Source: Cohaesibacter sp.
Lineage (GTDB): Bacteria; Pseudomonadota; Alphaproteobacteria; Rhizobiales; Cohaesibacteraceae
DNA: 64,000 nucleotides
Assembly: GCA_025210795.1 (NCBI GenBank)
Contig: JAOAQZ010000018.1
Span: 124,001 to 188,000, forward strand
Direction: 5' to 3'
The notes under the pieces are model-generated. The model worked only from the letters and a program-made list of their open reading frames with translations, made no database searches and was not told the origin of the DNA. Positions 26,716-36,566 of this stretch are shown here, piece by piece; the first letter of the stretch is position 1; each line of letters opens with the position of its first letter. The position numbers and the translations under genes are program-made.

Positions 26716-27583
26716 CGGGCGTCTCGTCATCCCGTCCTCAGGCGGTAAAGAGCAAAGCGAACAACCCCAAGGCTTTCCCTTTGCTGATCGCGGAGCCTTG
26801 CTGGGGGATGGCTTGTTTGAAACGCTGCCAATCTGGAATAATCAGCCCGTCTGGCTTGATAGGCATCTAGAACGTTTGATAAAAGCAGCCTCAAGCCTTG
26901 GTTTTTCCCTTGGATCATCCGACCTTGAAGCCGCCATCGCACCTGTCCTGCCCTTTGCAAAGGACAGTGGCGGCAATGCTATAGTGCGCCTCACGGTAAG
27001 CCGGGGCAGTGGCGGACGGGGATTATTGCCGCCCGATCCTTGCCAGCCCAACCGGTTGGCAACCCTGTCTCCCTTTCCTTTAGCCATGGCCTTTGCCGAT
27101 ATGGCAGTGGCAACAAGCAGCATTCGCCGCAATGAAGGCTCCCCCACCTCGCGCCTCAAAAGTCTTGGCTATCTGGACAATATTCTGGCAACCAAAGAGG
27201 CGGCTCAAGCTTGTGCAGAGGATGCACTCCTTTTAAACAATCGCGGCCATATCTGCTGCACCACCATCTGCAACATTTTTGCCATTTTCGGCAATCACAT
27301 CATCACGCCCAAACTGGATGATGGGGTTTTAAATGGCATCATGCGCCAAAAGCTGCTTGAGCTCTTGCCACAAGCGGGCTTTACAATGGAAGAAGCGAGC
27401 CTGACGCCCAAAGACATAAAAAAGGCTGATGGTCTTTTTGCAACCAACAGCCTTCGTGTCATTCGCCGAATTGTAAAGCTCGATGATCAGCCTTACCCCG
27501 CCCAAGCGGGAGATGCCATTGAGCGATGCCAGGATGTGATGAAACACCATCTCGCTGAAGAGTTCGGCATCCGCTTTTCATGA
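26687..27583 (+). CDS. pabC: Aminotransferase class IV, probable aminodeoxychorismate lyase PabC
   Basis: PLP enzyme expected to release pyruvate from aminodeoxychorismate, giving p-aminobenzoate. The 298-residue fold-type IV protein shows DRGALLGDGLFETL near the N-terminus, LDRHLERL, SRLKSLGYLDNILATKEAA with the PLP lysine, and EDALLLNNRGHICCTTICNI, where branched-chain or D-amino acid transaminases have a similar but distinct loop. GGAG lies 7 nt before the ATG. The overlap with pabA makes a tight pabB-pabA-pabC operon. Transaminase activity on other substrates remains possible. Confidence 0.88.
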   Translation: MAGISAQSFNGRLVIPSSGGKEQSEQPQGFPFADRGALLGDGLFETLPIWNNQPVWLDRHLERLIKAASSLGFSLGSSDLEAAIAPVLPFAKDSGGNAIVRLTVSRGSGGRGLLPPDPCQPNRLATLSPFPLAMAFADMAVATSSIRRNEGSPTSRLKSLGYLDNILATKEAAQACAEDALLLNNRGHICCTTICNIFAIFGNHIITPKLDDGVLNGIMRQKLLELLPQAGFTMEEASLTPKDIKKADGLFATNSLRVIRRIVKLDDQPYPAQAGDAIERCQDVMKHHLAEEFGIRFS

Positions 27584-27600
27584 ACTCCTAGAGCAAAGCC

Positions 27601-28110
27601 CTACTTGTCCAGCCAATCGCCACAGCGCGGACCTTCTTGGGTGCCCCAAGGCATAACCGGCACGGTTGATGTTGAGTTTTTCGGGCTACCCTCAATCAAC
27701 TTGTCGGAATAGATGAGATAAACCAGTGTGTTGCGCTTCTCATCGCAGCCGCGCACGATGCGGGTCTTTTTGAAAACAAGAGAGCGGCGGGTGCGGAACA
27801 TTTCGTCCCCTTGCTCAAACTTTTCCTTAAACTTGATCGGCCCGACCTGACGGCAAGCCAAAGAAACATCGGATGTTTCTTCCGCAACGCCAAACATGCC
27901 GGAAATGCCACCCTTTTCAGGCACAGTGAAGTGACAAGCCACGCCGTCAACCAGCGGATCATCAATGGCATAGGTTGCCAATTTGTGGTCTGGCGTCAAA
28001 AATTTCCAAACCGTAGATTTTTTGAAAATCAATTCCGGGCTATCCGCCGCAAAAGCCATTGGAGCAGTTACAGCCATTGCCAAAACGGCACCCATTATCT
28101 TACGAAGCAT
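27601..28110 (-). CDS. creA: CreA family secreted protein
   Basis: A 169-residue protein with a signal peptide (MLRKIMGAVLAMAVTAPMAF-AAD). The mature part matches the CreA family (PF05981): KKSTVWKFLTPDHK, IDDPLVDGVACHFT, GGISGMFGVAEETSDVSLAC and VYLIYSDKLIEGSPKNSTST. Four mature cysteines could form two disulfides. Function unknown; the E. coli name comes from its position near the creBCD genes, not from a role in carbon control. Convergent with pabC, 17 bp apart. Confidence 0.9.
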   Translation of the reverse strand: MLRKIMGAVLAMAVTAPMAFAADSPELIFKKSTVWKFLTPDHKLATYAIDDPLVDGVACHFTVPEKGGISGMFGVAEETSDVSLACRQVGPIKFKEKFEQGDEMFRTRRSLVFKKTRIVRGCDEKRNTLVYLIYSDKLIEGSPKNSTSTVPVMPWGTQEGPRCGDWLDK

Positions 28111-28370
28111 CTCTTCATCCTGTTGTCATAACCTGAACCCGGAACAACCCGAGGCCGGCAACTCTCTTGAACGGTGCAAAGACCGCATACAAACGATTCC
28201 CGACATCACCAGTCACACAAGATATAAGCGCTTTGAAAAAAATTGCGACCAATGTCACTCGTCTGTAGAGAATTTTTTCTAATCAAATGAACCAAGACCA
28301 GCATTTGTCTTCTCTTGCGGCCCCGCAATGCTTGCAAAAGCACTTAGCTTCCTCTAGAAATCGCGATAAC

Positions 28371-28387
28371 TAGGACGTGATGTCCTA
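28371..28387. promoter_or_regulatory. Short palindrome upstream of the SulP gene
   Basis: TAGGAC and GTCCTA flank a 5-nt spacer, about 55 bp before the SulP start, in a 329-bp gap between divergent genes creA and SulP. Could be an operator or a leader hairpin. No further regulatory element was clear in this gap. Confidence 0.35.
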
Positions 28388-28439
28388 AGGGCAAACCCGT
28401 ATTTGCTGCTATTCTCCTAAACGTCTCTAGGATCCATTC

Positions 28440-30026
28440 ATGTCTGAACAGACCTCTCCGTCTGGGCTGGGCGCGCGACTTTCCGCTGCCATAACACCAG
28501 CACAGTTCAAAACCGATACCCTCTCCGGCCTCACTGTGGCGCTGGCTCTGGTGCCGGAAGCCGTGGCCTTTGCTTTCGTGGCGCAGGTTCATCCTCTGGT
28601 CGGCCTTTATGCCGCCTTCATCGTCGGGCTGATCACCGCTCTCTTTGGCGGCCGTCCGGGCATGATTTCCGGTGCCACCGGTGCGCTGGCCGTTGTGATG
28701 GTCAGCCTTGTGGTCAATCACGGGGTTGAATATCTTTTCGCTACCGTGGTGCTCATGGGGATTTTGCAAATCATCGCTGGCGTCCTTAAATGGGGCAAAT
28801 TCATTCGAATGGTCCCCCATCCGGTGATGCTCGGCTTCGTCAATGGTCTGGCCATTGTCATCGGCCTTGCGCAATTGTCCCAGTTCAAGGTCAAGGATGC
28901 CGCAGGCGAGATGGTCTGGATGACAGGCTTTCCCCTTTACCTGATGCTTGGCCTTGTCGTACTGACCATGGTCATCATCTGGGCTGGCCCCAAACTCACC
29001 AAGGCAATCCCTGCCCCGCTTCTGGCAATTGCGGCGGTTTCCCTGCTGGTGATCGGGCTAGACCTCGACATTCCGCGCGTGGGTGATCTGGCAGCCATTT
29101 CCGGCGGTCTGCCCCAGTTCCACATCCCAACAGTGCCGCTTGATTTCGAGACCTTCAAAATCATCTTCCCTTACGCCGCTATTCTGGCAGCCATTGGCCT
29201 GATTGAAAGCCTGCTAACCCTTAATCTGGTCTCCGAGATGACAGACACCCATGGCGGTGCTTCCAAGGAATGTATCGCACAGGGCGCGTCCAATTTTGTG
29301 ACCGGCTTCTTTGGCGGTATGGGCGGCTGCGCCATGATTGGTCAGTCCATGATCAATGTGAAATCTGGCGGTCGCACGCGCTGGTCCGGCATTTCTGCTG
29401 CTCTCTTCCTGCTGGCCTTCATCCTGTTTGCCTCCGGCCTGATCGAGCAGATCCCTCTTGCCGCCCTTGTCGGCGTGATGTTCATGGTGGTGATCGGCAC
29501 CTTTGCTTGGAAGAGCTTGCAGATCATGACCAAGATCCCCCGCCACGATGCCTTTGTCATCGTGCTGGTTACCGCCGTGACGGTCTATTCTGACCTTGCA
29601 GTGGCCGTGGTTGTTGGCGTGATTGTCTCCGCTCTCGTCTTTGCGTGGGAATCAGCCAAACGCATCGATGTGCGCCTTGGCACCGAGGAGCATGGCTGGA
29701 AAGTGTATGAGCTGCACGGCCCGCTCTTCTTTGGCTCTATCGCCAACTTTCAGGAGCTGTTTGATCCCAAAAATGATCCTGAAGATGTGGTGATCGAATT
29801 TAAAGATGCCCGCGTTTGGGACCATTCCGGCCTGCAGGCCATTGATGCCCTTGCCAGCAAATATGAGGAGCGAGGCAAGAAACTGCATCTGCGCCACCTC
29901 TCTGCTGACTGCGCGCAATTGCTGAAAAAGGCAGACCGTTTTGTCGAAGTCTCGGTGATCGAAGATCCGCATTATGAAGTGGCGGTCGATTATTCTGAAA
30001 TGTTCGGCAAAAAAGACGCACGCTAG
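28440..30026 (+). CDS. SulP family anion transporter with STAS domain
   Basis: Inner-membrane SLC26/SulP-type permease of 528 residues, moving sulfate, bicarbonate or another anion, probably with Na+ or H+. The N-terminal motif [20 protein letters not shown] is followed by [20 protein letters not shown] and [13 protein letters not shown]; about 10-14 membrane segments extend to residue 400. The C-terminal STAS domain includes [18 protein letters not shown]. The middle contains [20 protein letters not shown], typical of the bacterial group often annotated as bicarbonate or sulfate permeases; the ion cannot be set from sequence. AGGA lies 7 nt before the ATG. A terminator follows. Confidence 0.92.
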   Translation: MSEQTSPSGLGARLSAAITPAQFKTDTLSGLTVALALVPEAVAFAFVAQVHPLVGLYAAFIVGLITALFGGRPGMISGATGALAVVMVSLVVNHGVEYLFATVVLMGILQIIAGVLKWGKFIRMVPHPVMLGFVNGLAIVIGLAQLSQFKVKDAAGEMVWMTGFPLYLMLGLVVLTMVIIWAGPKLTKAIPAPLLAIAAVSLLVIGLDLDIPRVGDLAAISGGLPQFHIPTVPLDFETFKIIFPYAAILAAIGLIESLLTLNLVSEMTDTHGGASKECIAQGASNFVTGFFGGMGGCAMIGQSMINVKSGGRTRWSGISAALFLLAFILFASGLIEQIPLAALVGVMFMVVIGTFAWKSLQIMTKIPRHDAFVIVLVTAVTVYSDLAVAVVVGVIVSALVFAWESAKRIDVRLGTEEHGWKVYELHGPLFFGSIANFQELFDPKNDPEDVVIEFKDARVWDHSGLQAIDALASKYEERGKKLHLRHLSADCAQLLKKADRFVEVSVIEDPHYEVAVDYSEMFGKKDAR

Positions 30027-30044
30027 TCGATAGCAAAATCAAGC

Positions 30045-30079
30045 AAAGCCCTCGGCCCATCTGGTCCGGGGGCTTTTTT
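30045..30079 (+). terminator. Intrinsic terminator of the SulP gene
   Basis: AAAGCCcTCGG pairs with CCGGGGGCTTT, followed by T tract, 18 bp after the stop. Confidence 0.8.
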
Positions 30080-30181
30080 ATGCCCAAAGGCCCCCAAGTA
30101 ATACTGCCTTCATGATGGGAGCCAAGGCAAAGTTGGGATTCAAAAACTTGGTCCTCTATTACCAGCACACCATAAGAAAAA

Positions 30182-30772
30182 CTAAGCCTTGGCAAGTCGG
30201 CGCAAAAACACCTTAATCAAAAGAACCAAAAGAGAAATAAATCCAACAAGATAAAATCCAAACTTCAAGTTATTTATCCGGCTTGCATCAGCCACCATTT
30301 TCTGTGTGACATCCAGTCCGTGGTCAAGAAATGTGATGATCTGCCAGATCTCCCACAAAGCGAGAAGCCCTGCCATTATTGGCAGAATCACAGCAAGAGC
30401 TGGGAAAATTGTGCGCAATCGCCCCTTAAAATCAGGCAATTTCTTCAGGCACCACAGACTGCTGATAGACAGACTGGCAGAGAGGAAAAGGGCAAGTAGA
30501 ACAGACAAGGGCAACAAATGAGGCATGAAATAATGCCCCTTGCCATCCTCCAGATAGTAAAGAAAGCCGCGCACTTCCTCCAGCTCATAGCCCAAGGGCC
30601 GCAGCTCAAGAAGAGGGCCGGTTTTGGCTGTTGCGATTTGCGGTGCAGACCAGATCACAACAAGAAGAAACGAAATCAGCGCTCCGAGCCATAGGGCCGC
30701 AATCCATCCTCCATGCGGGGCTCGCCAGACAATCTCCCTGCCCTCACCATCATCTTGTCTATCCTGCGGCAT
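30182..30772 (-). CDS. Unrecognised four-segment membrane protein
   Basis: I do not recognise the family. About 196 residues with four hydrophobic segments: WIAALWLGALISFLLVVIW, LLPLSVLLALFLSASLSISS, ALAVILPIMAGLLALWEIWQ and GFYLVGFISLLVLLIKVFL. Between segments one and two lies a loop of about 45 residues (LEEVRGFLYYLEDGKGHY). The C-terminus is short and basic (RRLAKA). The start is uncertain: ATG 30772 has AAGG about 10 nt upstream; GTG 30775 and TTG 30826 are alternatives. Convergent with the SulP gene, downstream of the MBL gene on the same strand. Confidence 0.6.
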   Translation of the reverse strand: MPQDRQDDGEGREIVWRAPHGGWIAALWLGALISFLLVVIWSAPQIATAKTGPLLELRPLGYELEEVRGFLYYLEDGKGHYFMPHLLPLSVLLALFLSASLSISSLWCLKKLPDFKGRLRTIFPALAVILPIMAGLLALWEIWQIITFLDHGLDVTQKMVADASRINNLKFGFYLVGFISLLVLLIKVFLRRLAKA

Positions 30773-30886
30773 CACGCTTCGCCTTACCTGTCTTTGTTTT
30801 CTCCTCCATAGCAAAAATTTGCGCAAAAGAAAAAGCCGCCCCGAGCAGGGAGCGGCTTTTCAACTCTCTTAATTTGCGGCCAGCTA

Positions 30887-31840
30887 TTAGCCCAGCTGCA
30901 AATCTTCCCACATTTGCACATCGCGCTCTGCAGTCCAGATACGCGGTGTATCCACGCCAGAGGCTTCATCATAGGCGCGAGCCACGTTAAATGGCAGGCA
31001 ATGCTCGTAAATCACGAAATCGGAGAATTTCGGATCACAGACTTCGCGACACATATCAAACGCTTCTTTCAGCGGAGCCTGACGGGCAGCAGCCTGAGCA
31101 ACAGGCTCATAATGACTGACCAGAAAATCGCGAGTAAGAGCAATGCCTTCATTGCACATTTCAGCAGTAGTAAGCGCAGCACCACGGCCCGGCACAATCG
31201 CCTGCGGGTTCATGGCAGAGATATTATCAAGCGTGGTTGGCCAATCGGTGAAATGCGCATCACCACAATAGCAGGCTGACTTATATTCCACGATATCGCC
31301 AGAGAACATCACCTTGCTATCCGGCACCCAAGCCACAATATCCCCTGCAGTATGAGCGCGGCCCAGATGCAACAGATCAACGCGGCGCTTGCCGAGATAG
31401 ACAGTCATGCGATCTTTAAACGTCAGGGTCGGCCAAGTCAGACCGGGAATGGAATCAGGCTCTTTGAACAGGCGCGGCATACGGCCAAACTCAGACGCCC
31501 AATCTTCCATGCCCCGCTCAACAACCATGGAGCGTGCCTTGTCAGACATGATCATATGCTCGGCACCATAACCGGACGCCCCAAGCACACGCACCGCATG
31601 ATAATGGGTCAGAACCACATATTTGATCGGCTTATCAGTGATCTTGCGCACGCGCTCAACCACTTCCTGAGCAGCTACAGGCGTTGCCTGCGCATCAATC
31701 ACCATGCAACAATCATCGCCGATGATCACACCGGAATTAGGATCCCCTTCCGCGGTAAACGCATAAAGGCCGGGGCCAAGCTCATCAAAAGAAATGGTTT
31801 TCTCGCCCAAATCGGCGGAAGAAGCAAACGCCTTAGCCAT
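30887..31840 (-). CDS. MBL-fold protein with degenerate metal-binding motif
   Basis: A 317-residue metallo-beta-lactamase-fold protein. The first motif is THYHAVRVLG (His79, His81), so the Asp and His of the usual HxHxDH are Val83 and Arg84. His163 (RAHTAGD) and Asp182 (MFSGDIVEY) remain, but the final His position is Arg219 (IVPGRGA). That leaves at most one ordinary metal site. I recall relatives with the same HYHAVR motif in other alphaproteobacteria, so it looks like a family trait, not decay. GGAG lies 7 nt before the ATG at 31840, which overlaps the end of the FAA hydrolase gene by 8 nt, indicating coupled expression and a shared pathway, possibly aromatic ring degradation. Confidence 0.88.
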   Translation of the reverse strand: MAKAFASSADLGEKTISFDELGPGLYAFTAEGDPNSGVIIGDDCCMVIDAQATPVAAQEVVERVRKITDKPIKYVVLTHYHAVRVLGASGYGAEHMIMSDKARSMVVERGMEDWASEFGRMPRLFKEPDSIPGLTWPTLTFKDRMTVYLGKRRVDLLHLGRAHTAGDIVAWVPDSKVMFSGDIVEYKSACYCGDAHFTDWPTTLDNISAMNPQAIVPGRGAALTTAEMCNEGIALTRDFLVSHYEPVAQAAARQAPLKEAFDMCREVCDPKFSDFVIYEHCLPFNVARAYDEASGVDTPRIWTAERDVQMWEDLQLG

Positions 31841-32846
31841 TATATTTCTCCACTGTCTGCGAAATGGCACCAAAAATGGATTGGCCATTTGCGTCTTTCA
31901 TCTCGATCTTGATGCTGTCTCCAAACCGCATGAAAGGCGTTTTGGGAGCACCAGATTCAATGGTCTCGATCATCCGGATCTCGGCAATGCAGCTATAGCC
32001 AACACCACCTTCGCTCACCGGTTTGCCCGGCCCGCCGTCAAGCTTGTTGGATACGGTGCCAGAGCCGATAATTGCGCCAGCGCCCAACGGGCGGGATTTG
32101 GCAGCATGGGCAACCAGTGTCGGGAAGTTAAAGGTCATATCAATGCCAGCTTCCGCCTTGCCAAAAGTTGCGCCATTATAGGTCACTTCCAAAGGCAAAT
32201 GCAGCTTGCCTTCGGCCCAAGCATCACCAAGCTCATCCGGTGTGACAGCAATGGGAGAGAAAGCAGAAGACGGCTTGGACTGGAAGAAGCCAAAGCCCTT
32301 GGCCAGCTCTGCCGGAATCAAACCACGCAAGGAAACGTCATTGACCAGCATGACAAGGCGAATTTCCTTCTCGGCCGCCTCAGGGCTGGCGCCCATAGCC
32401 ACATCACCGGTGATGACAGCCACCTCGCCTTCGAAATCAATGCCCCAAGCCTCGTCGGCCATCTTGATTGTCTCGGTTGGTGCAAGGAAAGTGTCAGAGC
32501 CGCCCTGATACATCAAAGGATCAGTCCAGAAAGTATCCGGCATGGCGGCATTACGAGCTTTCCGCACCAGCTCCACATGATTCACATAGGCAGAGCCATC
32601 AGCCCACTGATAGGCACGCGGCAGCGGCGACAGACAATTCGCCTCGTCAAACGCCTCACCGGAAATACGGCCATCTTCCAGCCCTTGAGCCAAGGCTTCC
32701 AGCTGAGGTTTGGCACATGCCCAATCATCAAGGGCCGCCTGCATGCTCTTGCCCACATTGGTGGCAGGTGTGTAACGGCTCAAATCTTTGGAAACAACGA
32801 CAAGCTGACCATCTCTGGTGCCGTCGCGCAAGGTTGCAAGTTTCAT
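31833..32846 (-). CDS. Fumarylacetoacetate hydrolase family protein
   Basis: A 337-residue FAH-superfamily enzyme, which usually cleaves a C-C bond in acylpyruvates such as fumarylacetoacetate. The N-terminus MKLATLRDGTRDGQLVVVSK and the core DFEGEVAVITGDV (metal-binding acidic residues), VMLVNDVSLRGLIPAELAKG and FGFFQSKPSSAFSPIAVTPD match the branch that in many alpha- and betaproteobacteria accompanies homogentisate breakdown. No homogentisate dioxygenase or maleylacetoacetate isomerase is adjacent, so that substrate is inferred. First gene of a two-gene operon with the MBL protein, under a promoter containing a palindrome. Confidence 0.87.
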   Translation of the reverse strand: MKLATLRDGTRDGQLVVVSKDLSRYTPATNVGKSMQAALDDWACAKPQLEALAQGLEDGRISGEAFDEANCLSPLPRAYQWADGSAYVNHVELVRKARNAAMPDTFWTDPLMYQGGSDTFLAPTETIKMADEAWGIDFEGEVAVITGDVAMGASPEAAEKEIRLVMLVNDVSLRGLIPAELAKGFGFFQSKPSSAFSPIAVTPDELGDAWAEGKLHLPLEVTYNGATFGKAEAGIDMTFNFPTLVAHAAKSRPLGAGAIIGSGTVSNKLDGGPGKPVSEGGVGYSCIAEIRMIETIESGAPKTPFMRFGDSIKIEMKDANGQSIFGAISQTVEKYNG

Positions 32847-32987
32847 ATGCGTCCTCTTTCGCTCTCCGCCCTAAGCGCAATTTTTGGATGCTCTCCTGAT
32901 GCGTTTCTTCAAAACCTGCGGTTTCAAGAAAATCCGGGCCATCCATGATGGCAGGCATCCCGTTTAGGGGTCTTTGAATGTGAAATC

Positions 32988-33016
32988 AAATTAGTTTCAA
33001 AAGAAACCATTGTCAA
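32988..33016 (-). promoter_or_regulatory. Promoter of the FAA-MBL operon with an operator-like palindrome in the spacer
   Basis: On the minus strand, -35 TTGACA (33011-33016), a 17-nt spacer (32994-33010) and -10 TAATTT (32988-32993). The spacer contains the palindrome GTTTC-AAAA-GAAAC (32994-33007). A repressor bound there would block RNA polymerase. The rest of the 337-bp gap between 32847 and 33183 shows no gene. Confidence 0.65.
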
Positions 33017-33183
33017 TAAACAAAAACAAACCGGCAGTTAGAATTCTCTCCTCTCCTGCATGAAAGGCACAGAAAACTGGGAGAAAGGAACATTAAAAGC
33101 ACAGCACGGCCACAACAAGAAAAGGCCGGAGCCCATGGGACATCCAGCCTTGAATCTCAGATTGCCGATAAAAGAAGAACCAA

Positions 33184-33663
33184 TCAGGCCAATGCAGGCC
33201 CCAAGGAATGGTAATCCCCACCATGATACAAAAGAGGCGGCAATTCACTATGGGTTGCCTCGACAACACGGCCGATAAAAATGACATGATCGCCCCCATC
33301 AACCATCTTCTCCACCTTACATTCAAGGCAAGCAACCAGATCGGGAAAAACAGGAGCACCGGTTGACCCTTTGCTCCAATCAACATCGGCAAAGCGATCT
33401 TTTACAGGCGAGGCAAAGCGCACAGACATGTCTTTTTGCTGCTGGCTTAGAATATTGACGGCAAAGTGATCGGAGGTGCTAAAGGCTTCCATATTGCCTG
33501 ACATATGCGATAGCGACCACAGCACCAGGGGCGGATCGAGCGAGACAGAATTGAAGGAATTGATGGTCAAACCATGAGGAACGCCCTCAGAATCCAAAGT
33601 GGTGGCAATAGCAATGCCAGTCCCATATTGGCCCATTGCTTTGCGAAGACGCAGTCCATCCAT
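33184..33663 (-). CDS. Flavin reductase family protein
   Basis: A 159-residue FMN-binding split-barrel protein that would reduce free flavin with NAD(P)H for a partner monooxygenase. It shows LRKAMGQYGTGIAIATTLD, GLTINSFNSVSLDPPLVLWS, SDHFAVNILS and a C-terminal GRVVEATHSELPPLLYHGG, typical of HpaC/RutF-like reductases. The frame is open to 33906 but the upstream part is not protein-like; ATG 33663 has AGGG 9 nt before it. No monooxygenase gene is in view. Upstream of the FAA-MBL operon on the same strand but separated from it by 337 bp. Confidence 0.88.
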   Translation of the reverse strand: MDGLRLRKAMGQYGTGIAIATTLDSEGVPHGLTINSFNSVSLDPPLVLWSLSHMSGNMEAFSTSDHFAVNILSQQQKDMSVRFASPVKDRFADVDWSKGSTGAPVFPDLVACLECKVEKMVDGGDHVIFIGRVVEATHSELPPLLYHGGDYHSLGPALA

Positions 33664-34039
33664 TGCTAGCACCCTAGTCTCTTCTATATCGCGAGAAAAA
33701 GAAGGCCCGTACCTCAAAATCTGCGAGGCAAAAGCTTTACAGCAGGTCTCATAGCCTACTTTTAAGGTGGAACATAGAGATATTTTGGCCCTTTTCCAAA
33801 AGGAAGCGATGAGTGTTGAGAAGAAAATTCCAGAAATGGAAAAGGCAGCAAGTCTCAAATTCCTGTAGAGGGGCAGGATTTGCAAAAGACAGAATTTGAC
33901 CTTCACTTAAGAAGCCACAATAATTTCGCCTTAATTGGGTGTGATTCTTGGAGCCGATCAAGCCTTCATCCCTTGTCGCCACGGCGCAAGGAAATGAGGG
34001 CTAAAACGGCATATATTCTGGTTCAATGTTGGTTACATA
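33664..34039. other. Divergent intergenic region with a weak promoter toward the DUF2865 gene
   Basis: About 375 bp. On the plus strand TTGACC (33895-33900) and AATAAT (33919-33924) are 18 nt apart, a possible promoter for the gene at 34040 with a leader near 110 nt. I see no clear signal for the flavin reductase on the minus strand and no gene. Confidence 0.35.
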
Positions 34040-35164
34040 ATGGGACAACGCAGATTTTTCAAACTGGTTCTGCTGCTGGCCATGGGGCTGCCCTTGGCGG
34101 TTTCCTCCCCCTCTTCTGCACAAACCAACGCCCAGAAAAAAGCGCGCTATTGCGCCCAGCTTGAAGGGCAGCTCGCCCGCCTTCAGCGCTCTAACAATAC
34201 GCGCGGGGCCCGAAATTTTGCCAAATATGACGCAGCGGTTCATAAGCAGCAATCCCAGATTGATACTGCAATGCGTACTGCCAAGCGCGACGGCTGTCTG
34301 GGCGGCGGTTTTCTCTTTCGCCGCCAACCCAAAGCCACTTGTCCGTCGCTGCTGAACCGCATTGAGAAAATGCGTCGCAATTTGGCCAAGCTGCAAAAGA
34401 AACGTGGCCGCTACAATGCACCGTCGCAAAATCTGGGCGCACAAAAGGCAGCCATTGCCCGCAAATTGGCCAATGCCCGCTGCGGCGACCAATATGCAGC
34501 CTTTGAAGACAGTCGCCCAACTCAGCGCCGCCGAGGCCTGTTTGGCGCTCTCTTTGGGCAACAGGCCATCCGCGAGCCGCAATATGGCAATTTTGATATG
34601 CCGCAGGTGGGCACCTACCGCACTGTCTGCGTGCGCATGTGCGATGGCTATTTCTTCCCCGTCAGTTTTTCAACGACAGAAGGCAATTTCCCAAGGGATG
34701 CAAGAACGTGCGAGGCCAATTGCCCGGGCACAGACGCGCAACTTTATGTCTATCGCAATCCCGGCGAAAATCCTGAAGATATGCGCACCCCACAAGGTCA
34801 GCCCTATCAAAGCCTGCAGACAGCCTTTAAATATCGCAAAGAATTTGTGCCCAATTGCTCCTGTCAGGTGCCAGCCAGCCAACTCAAAGCAGGGCTAACC
34901 AATATCTACCCAGAGCATGAAAAGCTGCCGGAGCTAAAGAAAAGCCAGCCCGTTGCTCCTGCACGCGCTGGCTTGATGATCCCCACACCCATGCCCAAGC
35001 CACAAAATATGCTGGACCCGGACACCATGCAGGCACGCCTTTTGGGCATGCCGTTCAATCCTTATCGCCCGCCCGAGGTAAGCTCGGACAAAAAGCTTGT
35101 CCAAGCCTCCGACGGACGCTCAATCAGGATAGTCGGTCCAAAGTTCTTTGGGACCCCAGAATAG
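34040..35164 (+). CDS. DUF2865 domain secreted protein
   Basis: A 374-residue exported protein of unknown function. A signal peptide ([20 protein letters not shown]) is followed by a Lys/Arg/Gln-rich helical region of about 120 residues, then the DUF2865 core: [36 protein letters not shown] and FVPNCSCQ. The conserved cysteine pairs suggest disulfides in the periplasm or outside. The C-terminal part is Pro-rich. Its last 41 nt overlap the end of gltX on the opposite strand. Confidence 0.88.
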   Translation: MGQRRFFKLVLLLAMGLPLAVSSPSSAQTNAQKKARYCAQLEGQLARLQRSNNTRGARNFAKYDAAVHKQQSQIDTAMRTAKRDGCLGGGFLFRRQPKATCPSLLNRIEKMRRNLAKLQKKRGRYNAPSQNLGAQKAAIARKLANARCGDQYAAFEDSRPTQRRRGLFGALFGQQAIREPQYGNFDMPQVGTYRTVCVRMCDGYFFPVSFSTTEGNFPRDARTCEANCPGTDAQLYVYRNPGENPEDMRTPQGQPYQSLQTAFKYRKEFVPNCSCQVPASQLKAGLTNIYPEHEKLPELKKSQPVAPARAGLMIPTPMPKPQNMLDPDTMQARLLGMPFNPYRPPEVSSDKKLVQASDGRSIRIVGPKFFGTPE

Positions 35165-36464
35165 GCAGGAAGGCCGCCAGCTCTGGCCCATGGCTTCTGC
35201 CGGTCAGCGCCACGCGAAGCGGCATGAACAAACCTTTACCCTTGCGCCCTGTTGCGTTTTTCACCGCTGTGGTCCAGCTTTTCCAAGTGGTGCCATCCCA
35301 TGGCTCTGCGGGCAAAAGTTCTTTTGCCTTAGCGTAGAAATCAGCATCTTCGGCATTCTTCTGCACAGCATCATCAAGCAAACCATCACGGGCAATCGCC
35401 CACCAATCCTTGGCCTCGGTCAGCTTTTCAATATTCCCGCGAATGGCCAGCCAGAAAGCCTCATCCGCCTCAATGCCAAGCGCGGAAAGACGCTCGGAGA
35501 CAGCCTCAAGCTCGGTTTCATGCAGAATACGGGCATTGAGATGGACCAGATCAGCCATATCGAACTTGGAGGCATTGCGAGAGACTTTTTCAAGCGCAAA
35601 CAGCTCTGCCAGCGCCCCCATATCGGCAAGGGGCTGAACAGGGTCAGACGTGCCAATCACCACAGCAAAAATGGCAACGGACAAAGCCTCATAGCCCTCT
35701 TCACGCATGGAGCGCAATGACAGCGAGCCAAGACGCTTTGAAAGCCCTTCACCGGTTGCACTGGTCAGCAGATTATGATGGGCAAATTTGGGCGCTTTAC
35801 CATTGAGCAAATTGAAAAGCTGAATCTGCACCGCCGTATTGGTCACATGGTCATCCCCGCGAATAACCATGGTCACGCCCATTTCAATATCATCAATCAC
35901 GGACGGCAGGGTATAAAGATAGGTGCCATCGCCGCGGATCAGAACAGGGTCAGAAACACTGCTGCATTCAATGCTCTGCTCGCCGCGCACACCGTCTTGC
36001 CAAGCCACGGTTTCCTGATCGAGCAGGAAGCGCCAATGGGGCGTGCGCCCTTCTGCCTCAAACGCGGCCTTTTCTTCATCGCTCAGCTTCAGCGCTGCCC
36101 GATCATAAACAGGCGGCAAGCCACGCGCGCGCTGACGCTTTCTTTTGCGATCAAGCTCATCTGCTGTCTCATAGCAAGGATAAAGCCGCCCCATATCTTT
36201 AAGCTTCTGCGCAACTTCATCATAGGCAGCCATGCGCGCAGATTGCTTTTCGACCCGCGTCGGCTTAATGCCCAGCCAATCAAGATCCACTGCAATGCCG
36301 TCAGCATATTCCTGCTTGGAGCGTTCCTGATCTGTGTCGTCATAACGCAGAATGAACTCCCCTCCACTTTTCACAGCAACCAGCCAGTTGATCAAGGCAG
36401 TTCTGGCATTGCCAATATGGATATTCCCTGTCGGGGATGGAGCAAAACGCACGATTTCAGCCAT
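35124..36464 (-). CDS. gltX: Glutamyl-tRNA synthetase
   Basis: Class I synthetase of 446 residues charging tRNA-Glu (and possibly tRNA-Gln, for later amidation). It has [19 protein letters not shown] with HIGN at 16-19, the acceptor-binding region [10 protein letters not shown], and the KMSKS-equivalent LSKRLGS. No zinc-binding cysteine cluster is seen. Alphaproteobacteria often carry two gltX paralogues; this short LSKRLGS form is one of the two types, so another copy may exist elsewhere. It overlaps the convergent DUF2865 gene by 41 nt, and no terminator is visible. Confidence 0.93.
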   Translation of the reverse strand: MAEIVRFAPSPTGNIHIGNARTALINWLVAVKSGGEFILRYDDTDQERSKQEYADGIAVDLDWLGIKPTRVEKQSARMAAYDEVAQKLKDMGRLYPCYETADELDRKRKRQRARGLPPVYDRAALKLSDEEKAAFEAEGRTPHWRFLLDQETVAWQDGVRGEQSIECSSVSDPVLIRGDGTYLYTLPSVIDDIEMGVTMVIRGDDHVTNTAVQIQLFNLLNGKAPKFAHHNLLTSATGEGLSKRLGSLSLRSMREEGYEALSVAIFAVVIGTSDPVQPLADMGALAELFALEKVSRNASKFDMADLVHLNARILHETELEAVSERLSALGIEADEAFWLAIRGNIEKLTEAKDWWAIARDGLLDDAVQKNAEDADFYAKAKELLPAEPWDGTTWKSWTTAVKNATGRKGKGLFMPLRVALTGRSHGPELAAFLPILGSQRTLDRLS

Positions 36465-36566
36465 CGGGCAGATCTTTCTTTCTATGTCAAAATCAGAATA
36501 AACAAGGCCCTAGAACCAAGGTAAGAACCAAGATAAGGGCCAAGCCAGAAGCTAAGAGATGCGCCT

